Assembly: GCA_964565715.1 (NCBI GenBank)
Contig: CAZMGG010000137.1
Span: 1-14,408, forward strand
DNA length: 14,408 bases
Direction: 5' to 3'
Source of the DNA: CAZMGG01 sp964565715
Lineage (GTDB): Bacteria; Planctomycetota; UBA1135; UBA2386
The translations under genes and the position numbers were made by a program. Below are positions 1-6,087 of the stretch, piece by piece (position 1 is the first letter of the stretch; every line of letters starts with the position of its first letter). The notes under the pieces are model-generated. The model worked only from the letters and a program-made list of their open reading frames with translations. It was not told the DNA's origin and searched no databases.

Positions 1-358
1 GCGCGGGCTTCTCGGCGGGCTTCTCGGGGGCCTTCTCGGGGGCCTTCTCGCTCTTCGGCGCGGGCTCCGACTTCTTCTCGGCAGGCTTCTGGGCCGGCGC
101 CGCGTCACCGCCGGTGGCGCCGGCGTCGATCACGGCGATCACCGAGCCGACCGGCACGACGTCGCCTTCCTTGCAGCGCAGCTCCTTGATCGTGCCGGTG
201 AACGGCACCGTGATCGTCACGGTCGCCTTGTCCGTCATCACCTCGACGAACTCGTCTTCCTCGTTCACGGCCTGGCCGGCCTTGACCTTCCAGCTGACGA
301 TCTCGCCCTCGGCGATGCCTTCGCCGATGTCGGGCAGTTTGAATTCCTTCAGCGCCAT
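1..358 (-). CDS. bkdB: 2-oxoacid dehydrogenase E2 component (lipoyl acyltransferase), N-terminal part, cut by window edge
   Basis: E2 carries the acyl group on a swinging lipoyl arm from E1 to coenzyme A in the cytoplasmic 2-oxoacid dehydrogenase complex. The visible 119 residues begin with a complete biotinyl/lipoyl domain (about residues 3-79). It opens with the LPDIGEGIAEGEI signature, and the lipoylated lysine is Lys44 in VMTDKATVTI. The DKATVTI context resembles branched-chain E2 (DKASVTI in the human enzyme). From about residue 82 the protein becomes an Ala/Pro/Lys/Glu linker with repeated PEKA/PAEK units, the usual flexible hinge; the subunit-binding and catalytic domains lie beyond the left edge. 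The ATG at 356-358 is 25 nt after the E1 beta stop, with only a weak GAGCGAG-type ribosome site. It is the third complex subunit of the operon. Substrate specificity is inferred mainly from E1; a pyruvate-type complex is the alternative. Confidence 0.9.
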   Translation of the reverse strand, partial: MALKEFKLPDIGEGIAEGEIVSWKVKAGQAVNEEDEFVEVMTDKATVTITVPFTGTIKELRCKEGDVVPVGSVIAVIDAGATGGDAAPAQKPAEKKSEPAPKSEKAPEKAPEKPAEKPA

Positions 359-383
359 GGGATGACTCGCTCGGGGTTCCGGG

Positions 384-1406
384 TTACCAGGAGAACGTCT
401 TGTCGATGCCGGCCAGCACCCGCCGGGCGTCCGGCATGTAGAGGTGCTCCAGCGTGTAGGGGAACGGGGTGTCGAAGCCGGCGACGCGGACCACCGGGCC
501 CTCGAGGTACTCGATGCACTTCTCGGCGACGATCGCCGCCAGCTCGGCGCCGTAGCCGCAGGTCTTCGGCGCCTCGTAGACCAGGACGCAGCGGCCGGTC
601 TTCTTCACCGACCCGACGATCAGCTCCTCGTCCAGCGGCACCAGGGTGCGCGGGTCGATGATCTCGACGCTGCGGCCCTGCTCCTGGGCCAGCTCGGCGG
701 CCTTCTCGCAGATCTGCACCATCGAGCCGTAGGCCACCACGGTGACGTCGGTGCCCTCGCGGACCACGCGGCCCTTGCCCAGCGGCACCACGTGCTCGCC
801 GTCGGGCACCTCGCCCTTCATGGTGCGGTAGATGCGCTTCGGCTCGAGGAACATCACCGGGTCCTCGTCGCGGATCGATGCGATCAGCAGACCCTTGGCG
901 TCGGCGGGAGTGCTGGGGATCACCACCTTGAGGCCCGGCGTGTGGCAGAAGTAGGCCTCGCTGGACTGGCTGTGGTAGTGGCCGCCGCGGATGCCGCCGC
1001 CGTAGGGCGAGCGGATCACCATCGGGCAGGTGTACTCGCCGCCCGAGCGGTAGCGCATCTTCGCCGCCTCCGACACGATCTGGTCGAAGGCCGGGTAGAT
1101 GAAGTCGAGGAACTGGATCTCGGCGATCGGCCGCATGCCGTAGACGGCCATGCCGACGCCGGCGCCGATGATGCCGCACTCGCTGAGCGGCGTGTCGAAG
1201 CAGCGCTGCTCGCCGAACTCCTCCTGCAGGCCCAGGGTGGCGCCGAACACGCCGCCCTTCTTGCCGACGTCCTCGCCGAACACCACGACGCGGTCGTCGT
1301 TGCGCATCTCGACGCGCATGGCGTCGGTGATGGCCTCCAGCAGGGTCATGGTGCGGGAGCCGGACTTGGGGCTCTTCTTGCCGGCGTTCTGTTCCGTGGC
1401 GGTCAT
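384..1406 (-). CDS. bkdA2: Branched-chain-type 2-oxoacid dehydrogenase E1 component, beta subunit
   Basis: This is the beta half of the thiamine diphosphate-dependent E1 heterotetramer, which decarboxylates a 2-oxoacid and acylates the E2 lipoyl arm. The 340-residue protein has the family's usual length and order. A transketolase pyrimidine-binding domain (about 20-195) contains FGEDVG (44-49) and PLSECGIIGAGVG (73-85); Glu76 matches the glutamate that activates the cofactor. The transketolase C-terminal domain (about 210-330) ends with the family-typical DTPFPYTLE. The stretch GGHYHSQSSEAYFCHTPGLK (141-160) matches branched-chain E1 beta better than pyruvate E1 beta, which is why I favour a branched-chain substrate. 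GGAGA lies 7 nt before the ATG. It starts 43 nt after the E1 alpha stop and is co-transcribed with E1 alpha and E2. Pyruvate or acetoin dehydrogenase beta subunits are the alternatives. Confidence 0.93.
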   Translation of the reverse strand: MTATEQNAGKKSPKSGSRTMTLLEAITDAMRVEMRNDDRVVVFGEDVGKKGGVFGATLGLQEEFGEQRCFDTPLSECGIIGAGVGMAVYGMRPIAEIQFLDFIYPAFDQIVSEAAKMRYRSGGEYTCPMVIRSPYGGGIRGGHYHSQSSEAYFCHTPGLKVVIPSTPADAKGLLIASIRDEDPVMFLEPKRIYRTMKGEVPDGEHVVPLGKGRVVREGTDVTVVAYGSMVQICEKAAELAQEQGRSVEIIDPRTLVPLDEELIVGSVKKTGRCVLVYEAPKTCGYGAELAAIVAEKCIEYLEGPVVRVAGFDTPFPYTLEHLYMPDARRVLAGIDKTFSW

Positions 1407-1449
1407 GGTGTGTCTCCGGTGTGCTGGTTCGCTGGATGGATCCCCTGGC

Positions 1450-2547
1450 TCACAGGGGGAAGTGGCCCAGCTCGCCGCTGGCCTCGCCCTTCATGCTGAG
1501 CAGCTCCTGGCGCTGCTCCTTCAGCTGCGGCGTCAGGTTCATGAAGACGTCGTCGAACAGGCTCTCGGCCGGCGGATTGGCCCGCGCCTCGGCCTTCTTC
1601 ACCGCCTCGGCGATCATCGCCTTGGCGGCCTCCTGCACCTCGGTCTCGAACGCCTCGGTCCAGAGCTTCTTCTGCTTGAGGTAGCGCTGGAAGCGCTGGA
1701 TCGGGTCCTTCTTCTTCCAGCTGTCGTAGATCTTGGCGTCGCGGTAGCGGGCGGCGTCGTCGGACGAGCTGTGCGACGCCATCCGGTAGGTGACGGTCTC
1801 CACCAGGGTCGGGCCCTCGCCGCGGCGGGCGCGCTCGACCGCCTCCTTGCAGACGCGGTAGACCGCCAGCACGTCGTTGCCGTCGACCCGGACGCCGGGC
1901 ATGCCGTAGGCCTGCGCCTTGATCGCCATGCTCTCGGATGCGGTCTGCTTCTCCTGCGGCACCGAGATGGNNNNNNNNNNCACGAACACCACCGGCGCCT
2001 TGTAGACGGCGGCGAAGTTCAGCCCGCAGTGGAAGTCGTTGGAGCTGGTGCCGCCGTCGCCGCAGAAGGTCATGAACACCGTGTCGTCGCCGCGGATGCG
2101 GGCGGCCATGCCGGCGCCGGCGGCCTGGCTCAGCTGCGTGCCGATCGGCGAGCTGATCGAGACGAAGTTGATCGAGCGGAACGAGTAGTGCACCGGCATC
2201 TGCCGGCCCTTGCTGGTGTCGCCCTCGTTGCCGAACCACTCGCAGACGATCTGCTCGACGTCGACGCCGCGCAGCAGCAGGATGCCGGGCTGGCGGTAGG
2301 CCGGGAACAGCCAGTCGCTGTCCTTCAAGGCCAGCGCCGCGCCGAGGTGCGAAGCCTCCTGGCCCGTCGACTGCAGGTAGAAGCCGATGCGGCCCTGGCG
2401 CTGCATGCTGAGCCCGCGGTCGTCGAGCTGCCGGGTGGCGACCATCAGGCGGTAGAGGCGCTGCAGTTCCTTGCCGGGCAGGTTGGGGTCCTTGCCCTTC
2501 GCGGCCTTGCCGTCCTGGTCGATGATGGTGAGCAGGGTCTCGCTCAT
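1450..2547 (-). CDS. bkdA1: Branched-chain-type 2-oxoacid dehydrogenase E1 component, alpha subunit (contains an assembly gap)
   Basis: The alpha subunit binds the diphosphate end of thiamine diphosphate and pairs with the E1 beta gene just downstream. As written it is 365 residues. The E1 dehydrogenase domain (about 30-330) includes SPIGTQLSQAAGAG (133-146), GDGGTSSNDFHCGLNFA (163-179) and the loop YRMASHSSSDDAARYRD (254-270). That loop parallels the RIGHHSTSDDSSAYR region of human branched-chain E1 alpha. The thiamine diphosphate motif starts with GDG at 163-165; the expected Asn-Asn about 26 residues later falls in the ten N bases, shown as unknown residues 190-193. The start ATG overlaps the lipA stop (ATGA), so translation is probably coupled. 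A much longer open frame extends upstream to 3345 but runs through lipA out of frame and is not real. The C-terminal KKAEARANPPAESLFDDVF also fits the family. Confidence 0.92.
   Translation of the reverse strand: MSETLLTIIDQDGKAAKGKDPNLPGKELQRLYRLMVATRQLDDRGLSMQRQGRIGFYLQSTGQEASHLGAALALKDSDWLFPAYRQPGILLLRGVDVEQIVCEWFGNEGDTSKGRQMPVHYSFRSINFVSISSPIGTQLSQAAGAGMAARIRGDDTVFMTFCGDGGTSSNDFHCGLNFAAVYKAPVVFVXXXXISVPQEKQTASESMAIKAQAYGMPGVRVDGNDVLAVYRVCKEAVERARRGEGPTLVETVTYRMASHSSSDDAARYRDAKIYDSWKKKDPIQRFQRYLKQKKLWTEAFETEVQEAAKAMIAEAVKKAEARANPPAESLFDDVFMNLTPQLKEQRQELLSMKGEASGELGHFPL
1971..1980. other. Assembly gap of ten N inside the E1 alpha gene
   Basis: Ten unknown bases interrupt E1 alpha between codons for PVVFV and ISVPQEK. 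Reading continues in the same frame on both sides, so this is not evidence of a pseudogene. Homologues have about seven residues here (type C-x-N-N-x-Y/W-A), whereas the gap plus its two flanking bases provides only four codons. The true missing sequence is therefore probably about 19 bases, and the N run is a placeholder rather than a measured length. Confidence 0.97.
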
Positions 2548-3500
2548 GGGGTGTGCTCGGCGGGGGAGTCGGGCGGAACGGCCGGCGCGGCCGCGGCCAG
2601 CGCACGGCGCTGGCGGACCATGCCGGCCAGGTAGAACTCGGCGGCCTTGTAGCTGGAACGGACCAGCGGCCCGGAAGCCACGTAGAGGAAGCCCTTCTTC
2701 AGCGCGCGCTGCTCCAGGGCCTTGAAGCGCGCTGGCGGGACGTGTTCGCGGACCGGCAGGTGCTTGAGCGTCGGCCGCAGATACTGGCCGAAGGTGACCA
2801 CGTCGACCTGGTGCTCGCGCAGGTCGTCCATCGCCTGCTCGACCTCGCGCTCGCTCTCCCCGAGCCCGAGCATCAGGCTCGACTTGGTGACGATGCCGGG
2901 ACGCAGGTCCTTGGCCTGTCGCAGCACCTGCAGCGAACGCACGTACGAGCAGCGGTGGTCGCGCACCCGCGGCGTGAGCCGCAGCACCGTCTCGATGTTG
3001 TGGGCGAACACGTCGGGGGCGCCGTCCAGCACCGCGGCGATCTGGTCGGCGCGGCCCTGGAAGTCGCCGACCAGGGCCTCGACCAGCAGGTCCGGGTCGC
3101 GCTGCTTGATGGCCTGGACGGTGGCGGCGACGTGGCCGCTGCCGCCGTCCGGCAGGTCGTCGCGGTCGACCATGGTCAGCACGACGTAGCGCAGGCCCAT
3201 GGCGATGCAGGACTCGGCGACCTTCTGCGGTTCGGCGGCATCGACCGGGTTGCCCTGGGCGTGGGTCTTCACGGCGCAGAACCGACAGCCGCGGGTGCAG
3301 GTGTCGCCCAGCACCATGAAGGTCGCCGTGCCGTCGGCCCAGCACTCGCCCATGTTCGGGCAGCGGGCCTCCTCGCAGACCGTGTGCAGGCCCCGGTCGC
3401 GCAGCACCTTGGTCAGCCCCGCCACCACGGGCCCGGTGGGCAGCGGCACCTTCAGCCAGTCGGGCTTCGGTCCGGGGGTGACGCGCTTCCAGGTGGACAT
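2544..3500 (-). CDS. lipA: Lipoyl synthase (radical SAM)
   Basis: LipA inserts two sulfurs into a protein-bound octanoyl chain to make the lipoyl group used by E2 and by the glycine cleavage H protein. The 318-residue protein carries all diagnostic residues. The auxiliary iron-sulfur cluster cysteines are C42, C47 and C53 (CEEARCPNMGEC). The radical SAM cluster cysteines are C68, C72 and C75 (CTRGCRFC). The C-terminal RSSY at 281-284 contributes the serine ligand of the auxiliary cluster. TMVDRDDLPDGG and FAHNIETV are also family-typical. The start at 3500 (MSTWKRVTPGPKPDWLKV) fits the family; an in-frame ATG at 3587 would add 29 unconserved residues and reach into the divergent operator, so it is rejected. 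No good ribosome site is seen. The stop overlaps the E1 alpha ATG by 4 nt, making lipA the first gene of the dehydrogenase operon. Confidence 0.96.
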   Translation of the reverse strand: MSTWKRVTPGPKPDWLKVPLPTGPVVAGLTKVLRDRGLHTVCEEARCPNMGECWADGTATFMVLGDTCTRGCRFCAVKTHAQGNPVDAAEPQKVAESCIAMGLRYVVLTMVDRDDLPDGGSGHVAATVQAIKQRDPDLLVEALVGDFQGRADQIAAVLDGAPDVFAHNIETVLRLTPRVRDHRCSYVRSLQVLRQAKDLRPGIVTKSSLMLGLGESEREVEQAMDDLREHQVDVVTFGQYLRPTLKHLPVREHVPPARFKALEQRALKKGFLYVASGPLVRSSYKAAEFYLAGMVRQRRALAAAAPAVPPDSPAEHTP

Positions 3501-3562
3501 GGGATGGGGGCGAGGGCCGCGAGGGACGGGGAAGATAGGGACCCCCGGCGGCCGGCGCCAGT

Positions 3563-3570
3563 TAGATACT
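3563..3570 (+). promoter_or_regulatory. Possible -10 element for the TetR gene
   Basis: TAGATACT lies in an A/T-rich island within a very GC-rich intergenic region and resembles a sigma70-type -10 element. It would place a transcription start near 3577 and give a short leader before the GTG at 3620. It overlaps the upstream ATAC-N6-GTAT dyad, as expected if the regulator represses itself. No convincing -35 hexamer is visible, and the reverse complement (TATCTA) could equally serve the lipA operon. This is inference from base composition and position. Confidence 0.3.
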
Positions 3571-3604
3571 GAGTAGTATGCGTGCATCGCATACCCATTG
3601 GTAT
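3566..3604. promoter_or_regulatory. Tandem operator: two ATAC-N6-GTAT dyads 25 bp apart
   Basis: The divergent region between lipA and the TetR gene holds two 14-bp dyads of identical layout. ATAC(6)GTAT occurs at 3566-3579, extended to the perfect arms ATACT/AGTAT. It occurs again at 3591-3604, extended to CATACC/GGTATG at 3590-3605. The inner half-sites also form a third symmetric unit, GTATGCG-TGCAT-CGCATAC, at 3576-3594. Dyads of this size next to a TetR gene are typical TetR-family operators. Their position suggests autoregulation and possible control of the divergent lipA-dehydrogenase operon. The pattern is seen directly; the binding protein is inferred. Confidence 0.7.
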
Positions 3605-3619
3605 GTATGCATCCCGCCC

Positions 3620-4258
3620 GTGGCCCGCCCCCGCGACGAGAACCTGAAGGAACGGCTGATCGAGGCCGCCACGGCCGAGTTCGCCGAGCGCGGCTTCGCC
3701 GGCGCGACCCTCGACGACATCGCCGCCCGCGCCGGGGTCACCAAGGGCGGCGTCTACTTCCACTTCCGGTCCAAGGAGGACCTGTTCTTCGCGGTGCTGG
3801 ACCACTGGCGGAAGGTCCGCCGCAGCCAGCTCCAGCTGCGCCCGGCCGCCACCGGTCGCATGGCCCTGCAGCTCTTCCTCGGCGCCTACCTGGCGTTCCA
3901 CTTCGACTCGCCCGGCGCCGGCAGCCTCCTGCGGGTGCTGACCACCGAGTTGCGCGGTCGCTTCACCGCGCACCTGCGCGAGGACGCCCGGCAGGAGCAG
4001 CGCTGGCTGCGCGGCAGCATCCGCGACCTGCTGGCCCAGGGCGGCCAGGACGGCTCGCTCTTCGTCGAGGACCCGGCTCTGTCGGCGTTCCTGCTGGCGG
4101 CGGCGGTGGCCGGTGTCATCGAGCAGTGGCAGACGGCGCCCGGCGACGTCGAGGGGTTCTGTGATGCCAACCAGCTCGCCACGGCGCTGGTGGCGCGGCA
4201 CGTGGCGGGCCGGCCCGGCGAGGCCGGCCAGGACGCCGCCGAGTTCGACTTCCGGTGA
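3620..4258 (+). CDS. TetR/AcrR-family transcriptional regulator
   Basis: This is a one-component repressor, probably ligand-responsive. With the GTG start it has 212 residues. The N-terminal TetR DNA-binding domain (about 8-55) has the characteristic helix-turn-helix in TLDDIAARAGVTKGGVYFHF, preceded by LIEAATAEFAERGFAGAT and followed by SKEDLFFAVLDHW. The rest is an all-helical ligand and dimer domain whose effector cannot be read from sequence. An in-frame ATG at 3578 would add 14 residues (MRASHTHWYVCIPP), but that segment is encoded by the operator dyads and looks non-coding, so I chose GTG 3620; neither start has a clear ribosome site. It is divergent from the lipA-dehydrogenase operon, and its stop lies just 4 nt before the TTG start of the next gene. 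Some TetR proteins control branched-chain or acyl-CoA metabolism (for example LiuQ); that link is only an inference here. Confidence 0.9.
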   Translation: MARPRDENLKERLIEAATAEFAERGFAGATLDDIAARAGVTKGGVYFHFRSKEDLFFAVLDHWRKVRRSQLQLRPAATGRMALQLFLGAYLAFHFDSPGAGSLLRVLTTELRGRFTAHLREDARQEQRWLRGSIRDLLAQGGQDGSLFVEDPALSAFLLAAAVAGVIEQWQTAPGDVEGFCDANQLATALVARHVAGRPGEAGQDAAEFDFR

Positions 4259-4262
4259 AGCC

Positions 4263-5537
4263 TTGAGAGCCTCGTCGCCCGTGCTCTGGTCGTCCGCGCT
4301 CGCCGCCACCGGCATCACGCTCCTGGTGCAGGCCGTGCTGGCCGGCAGCCTCCTGCGCTACCGGCTGGTCGGCGTGGTGGTCGGTGCCCTGTGCTGCCTG
4401 CCGCTGCTGACCCTGCTGCTGTGCGGCGCCCGCGCCCGGCGTTTCTGGCGGCGGGTGCTGTTCGCGTCGCTGCCCCTGCTCGCCCTGCTGCTGCTGGCCG
4501 AGGTCGCCCTGCGGCTGTTCGGCGGCGCCGTCGAGCCGGACGAACGGCCGCGCCCGCACCCCCGCCTCGGTCACGTGCTGGAACCGGGTTCCGGCGGCAC
4601 CGACGCGCGTGGCTGGCGCAACGCTGCCGTTCCGGACCGCGCCGACGTGCTGTTCGTCGGCGACTCGCAGACCTGGGGCTTCTTCCAACCCCGCGACGGC
4701 GCGTTCCCGCAGCGCTTCGCCGCCGCCTCCGGTGCCGGCGCCTACCAGATGGCGCTCGGCTCCTACGGTCCGGTCCAGTACCGCGAACTGGTGCGCCTGG
4801 GCATCGCCCTGCGGCCGCGGGCGGTCGTCGTCGGCCTCTACTTCGGCAACGACCTGGTCGACGCGGTGGACTACGCCGCCCTCGAAGGGGCCGAGGACCT
4901 GCGGGCCGAGGGTCGCACCTACCGGCTGCGGCCGCCGCCGGCGGCATCGGGTCCGGCGGCGCCGAACTGGACGGTGGCGGCGTTCGAGGGCGCCGAACGC
5001 GGTTCCCGGGCGCTGGCCTGGGTCCTGGCCCGGTTCCGCGGCCTCCTGCGGGCCCGCGCCGGCCTGCTGGACCAGGAGCCCGGCGCGGTGGCGTTCGCCG
5101 ACGACCGCGTCGGCACCCTGTGGCTGCCGGACTACCGCCGGCCGGCGCTCGATCCGGTGCGGGATGATGTGCGCGAAGGCCTGCGGATTTGGGGTGTTGC
5201 GCTGCACGACATGGCCGCGATCTGCCGATCTCATGGCGCGGAGTGCGTCGTGCTGGCGATCCCGACCAAGGAGTACACCTACCAACGCTGGTTGCGCGGG
5301 CGGGGCGATCCCGCGCCGGCGCTGCAGGCGTTGGCCGCGGCCGAGGATGCCGTTCGCACCGAGGCGTTGCGCGCGGCCGCCGCCGCCGGCTGCACGGTGA
5401 TCGACCTCGCCGAACCACTGGCGCGCGCGCTGGCCCAGGGCGAACCCGTGTGGTCGGGCAGCGGCGACGGTCACCTGTCGGCGGCGGGTCATCGCCTCGC
5501 CGCCGCCGAACTGGCCAGGTGGTGGTCGGGGAGATGA
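4263..5537 (+). CDS. Membrane-anchored SGNH/GDSL-fold protein (esterase or O-acyltransferase-like)
   Basis: The 424-residue protein has three predicted N-terminal transmembrane segments (about 11-31, 34-55 and 65-86), then an extracytoplasmic SGNH domain. Block I is LFVGDSQTWGFF with nucleophile Ser135. Gly166 lies in MALGSYGP, the oxyanion Asn is Asn196 in YFGNDLVDA, and the acid/base pair is Asp402 and His404 in DGHLSAAGH. Such enzymes remove or transfer acyl groups on glycans and lipids; the exact reaction cannot be read. The chosen start is TTG 4263, 4 nt after a GGTGA site that overlaps the end of the TetR gene. GTG 4281 is an alternative, and the upstream ATG at 4113 lies inside TetR and is rejected. 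It leads the glycosyltransferase cluster, with the next gene 4 nt away, suggesting it modifies the glycan built by that cluster. Confidence 0.82.
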   Translation: MRASSPVLWSSALAATGITLLVQAVLAGSLLRYRLVGVVVGALCCLPLLTLLLCGARARRFWRRVLFASLPLLALLLLAEVALRLFGGAVEPDERPRPHPRLGHVLEPGSGGTDARGWRNAAVPDRADVLFVGDSQTWGFFQPRDGAFPQRFAAASGAGAYQMALGSYGPVQYRELVRLGIALRPRAVVVGLYFGNDLVDAVDYAALEGAEDLRAEGRTYRLRPPPAASGPAAPNWTVAAFEGAERGSRALAWVLARFRGLLRARAGLLDQEPGAVAFADDRVGTLWLPDYRRPALDPVRDDVREGLRIWGVALHDMAAICRSHGAECVVLAIPTKEYTYQRWLRGRGDPAPALQALAAAEDAVRTEALRAAAAAGCTVIDLAEPLARALAQGEPVWSGSGDGHLSAAGHRLAAAELARWWSGR

Positions 5538-5541
5538 GCCG

Positions 5542-6087
5542 ATGACGCTATCGTCCCCGCCGGTGAGATCCTCGCCCCTCACGTACGGCAAGGGCTGGCA
5601 GGCGGTCGTCCTGCTGGTCCTGGTCGCGCTCGCTCTGGCGCCGCGCCTGGTCGGCGCGCTGCAGCAGCGCTGGCGCGAACTGCCCGCCAACCGCGAGGCT
5701 GCGGTCCGCAGCCTCGGCGACAGCCGCTGGGAACGCATCGAGCACGCCACCGCGATCACCGCCGATCTGGTCCGCGTCCTCGAACGGCAGCCGCGCGACG
5801 CCGAGGTGATCATCTACACGCCGCTCACCGGCAACGACATGACGCTGCTCCTGCGCACGCAGTGGGAGCGGATGAAGAACCTGGTCTGGCCGCATCCCCG
5901 CGTGTTCACCTTCGCCCAGGGCCTCGACGCGGCGGTGGCGCGGGTCGAGCCGTCCGCCGAGGGCCGGCTGGTGCTGATCGACTACACCGTGCCGCAGCCC
6001 GAGCACACCCAGGTGCCGGGCGAGTGGACGTTGCTGCACACCGGCACCTTCGAACGGGTCTGGCTGCTGCGGAAGGCGGTCCGGTGA
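5542..6087 (+). CDS. Small single-pass membrane protein of unknown family
   Basis: I do not recognise this 181-residue protein. It has a short basic N terminus, one hydrophobic segment (about 20-40, AVVLLVLVALALAPRLVGAL) and an approximately 140-residue soluble domain that probably faces the periplasm. The domain looks mixed alpha/beta, with hydrophobic strands such as AEVIIYTPL and GRLVLIDYTV and a long helix after GNDMTLLLRTQWERM. No catalytic motif is evident. GGGAGATGAG provides a good ribosome site that overlaps the SGNH stop, and the last codons overlap the GTG of the membrane glycosyltransferase (GTGA). This coupling argues for a partner or accessory subunit of the SGNH protein or the glycosyltransferase, by association only. 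Confidence 0.78.
   Translation: MTLSSPPVRSSPLTYGKGWQAVVLLVLVALALAPRLVGALQQRWRELPANREAAVRSLGDSRWERIEHATAITADLVRVLERQPRDAEVIIYTPLTGNDMTLLLRTQWERMKNLVWPHPRVFTFAQGLDAAVARVEPSAEGRLVLIDYTVPQPEHTQVPGEWTLLHTGTFERVWLLRKAVR

Noticed and set aside
444..1499. 351-codon plus-strand frame over E1 beta
   Set aside because: It is a shadow of a clearly recognised gene; Leu/Ala/His-rich without motifs.
1450..2547. E1 alpha considered as a pseudogene because of the broken motif
   Set aside because: The break is an N-filled assembly gap, and the reading frame is intact on both sides.
2548..3345. Upstream extension of the E1 alpha frame to 631 residues
   Set aside because: It runs through lipA in another frame and has no family similarity; the ATG at 2547 gives the normal E1 alpha N terminus.
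4116..5813. 565-codon open frame on the minus strand
   Set aside because: It is antisense to the SGNH gene, whose GDS, GND and DGH motifs are intact; composition is Arg/Gly/Gln-rich noise.
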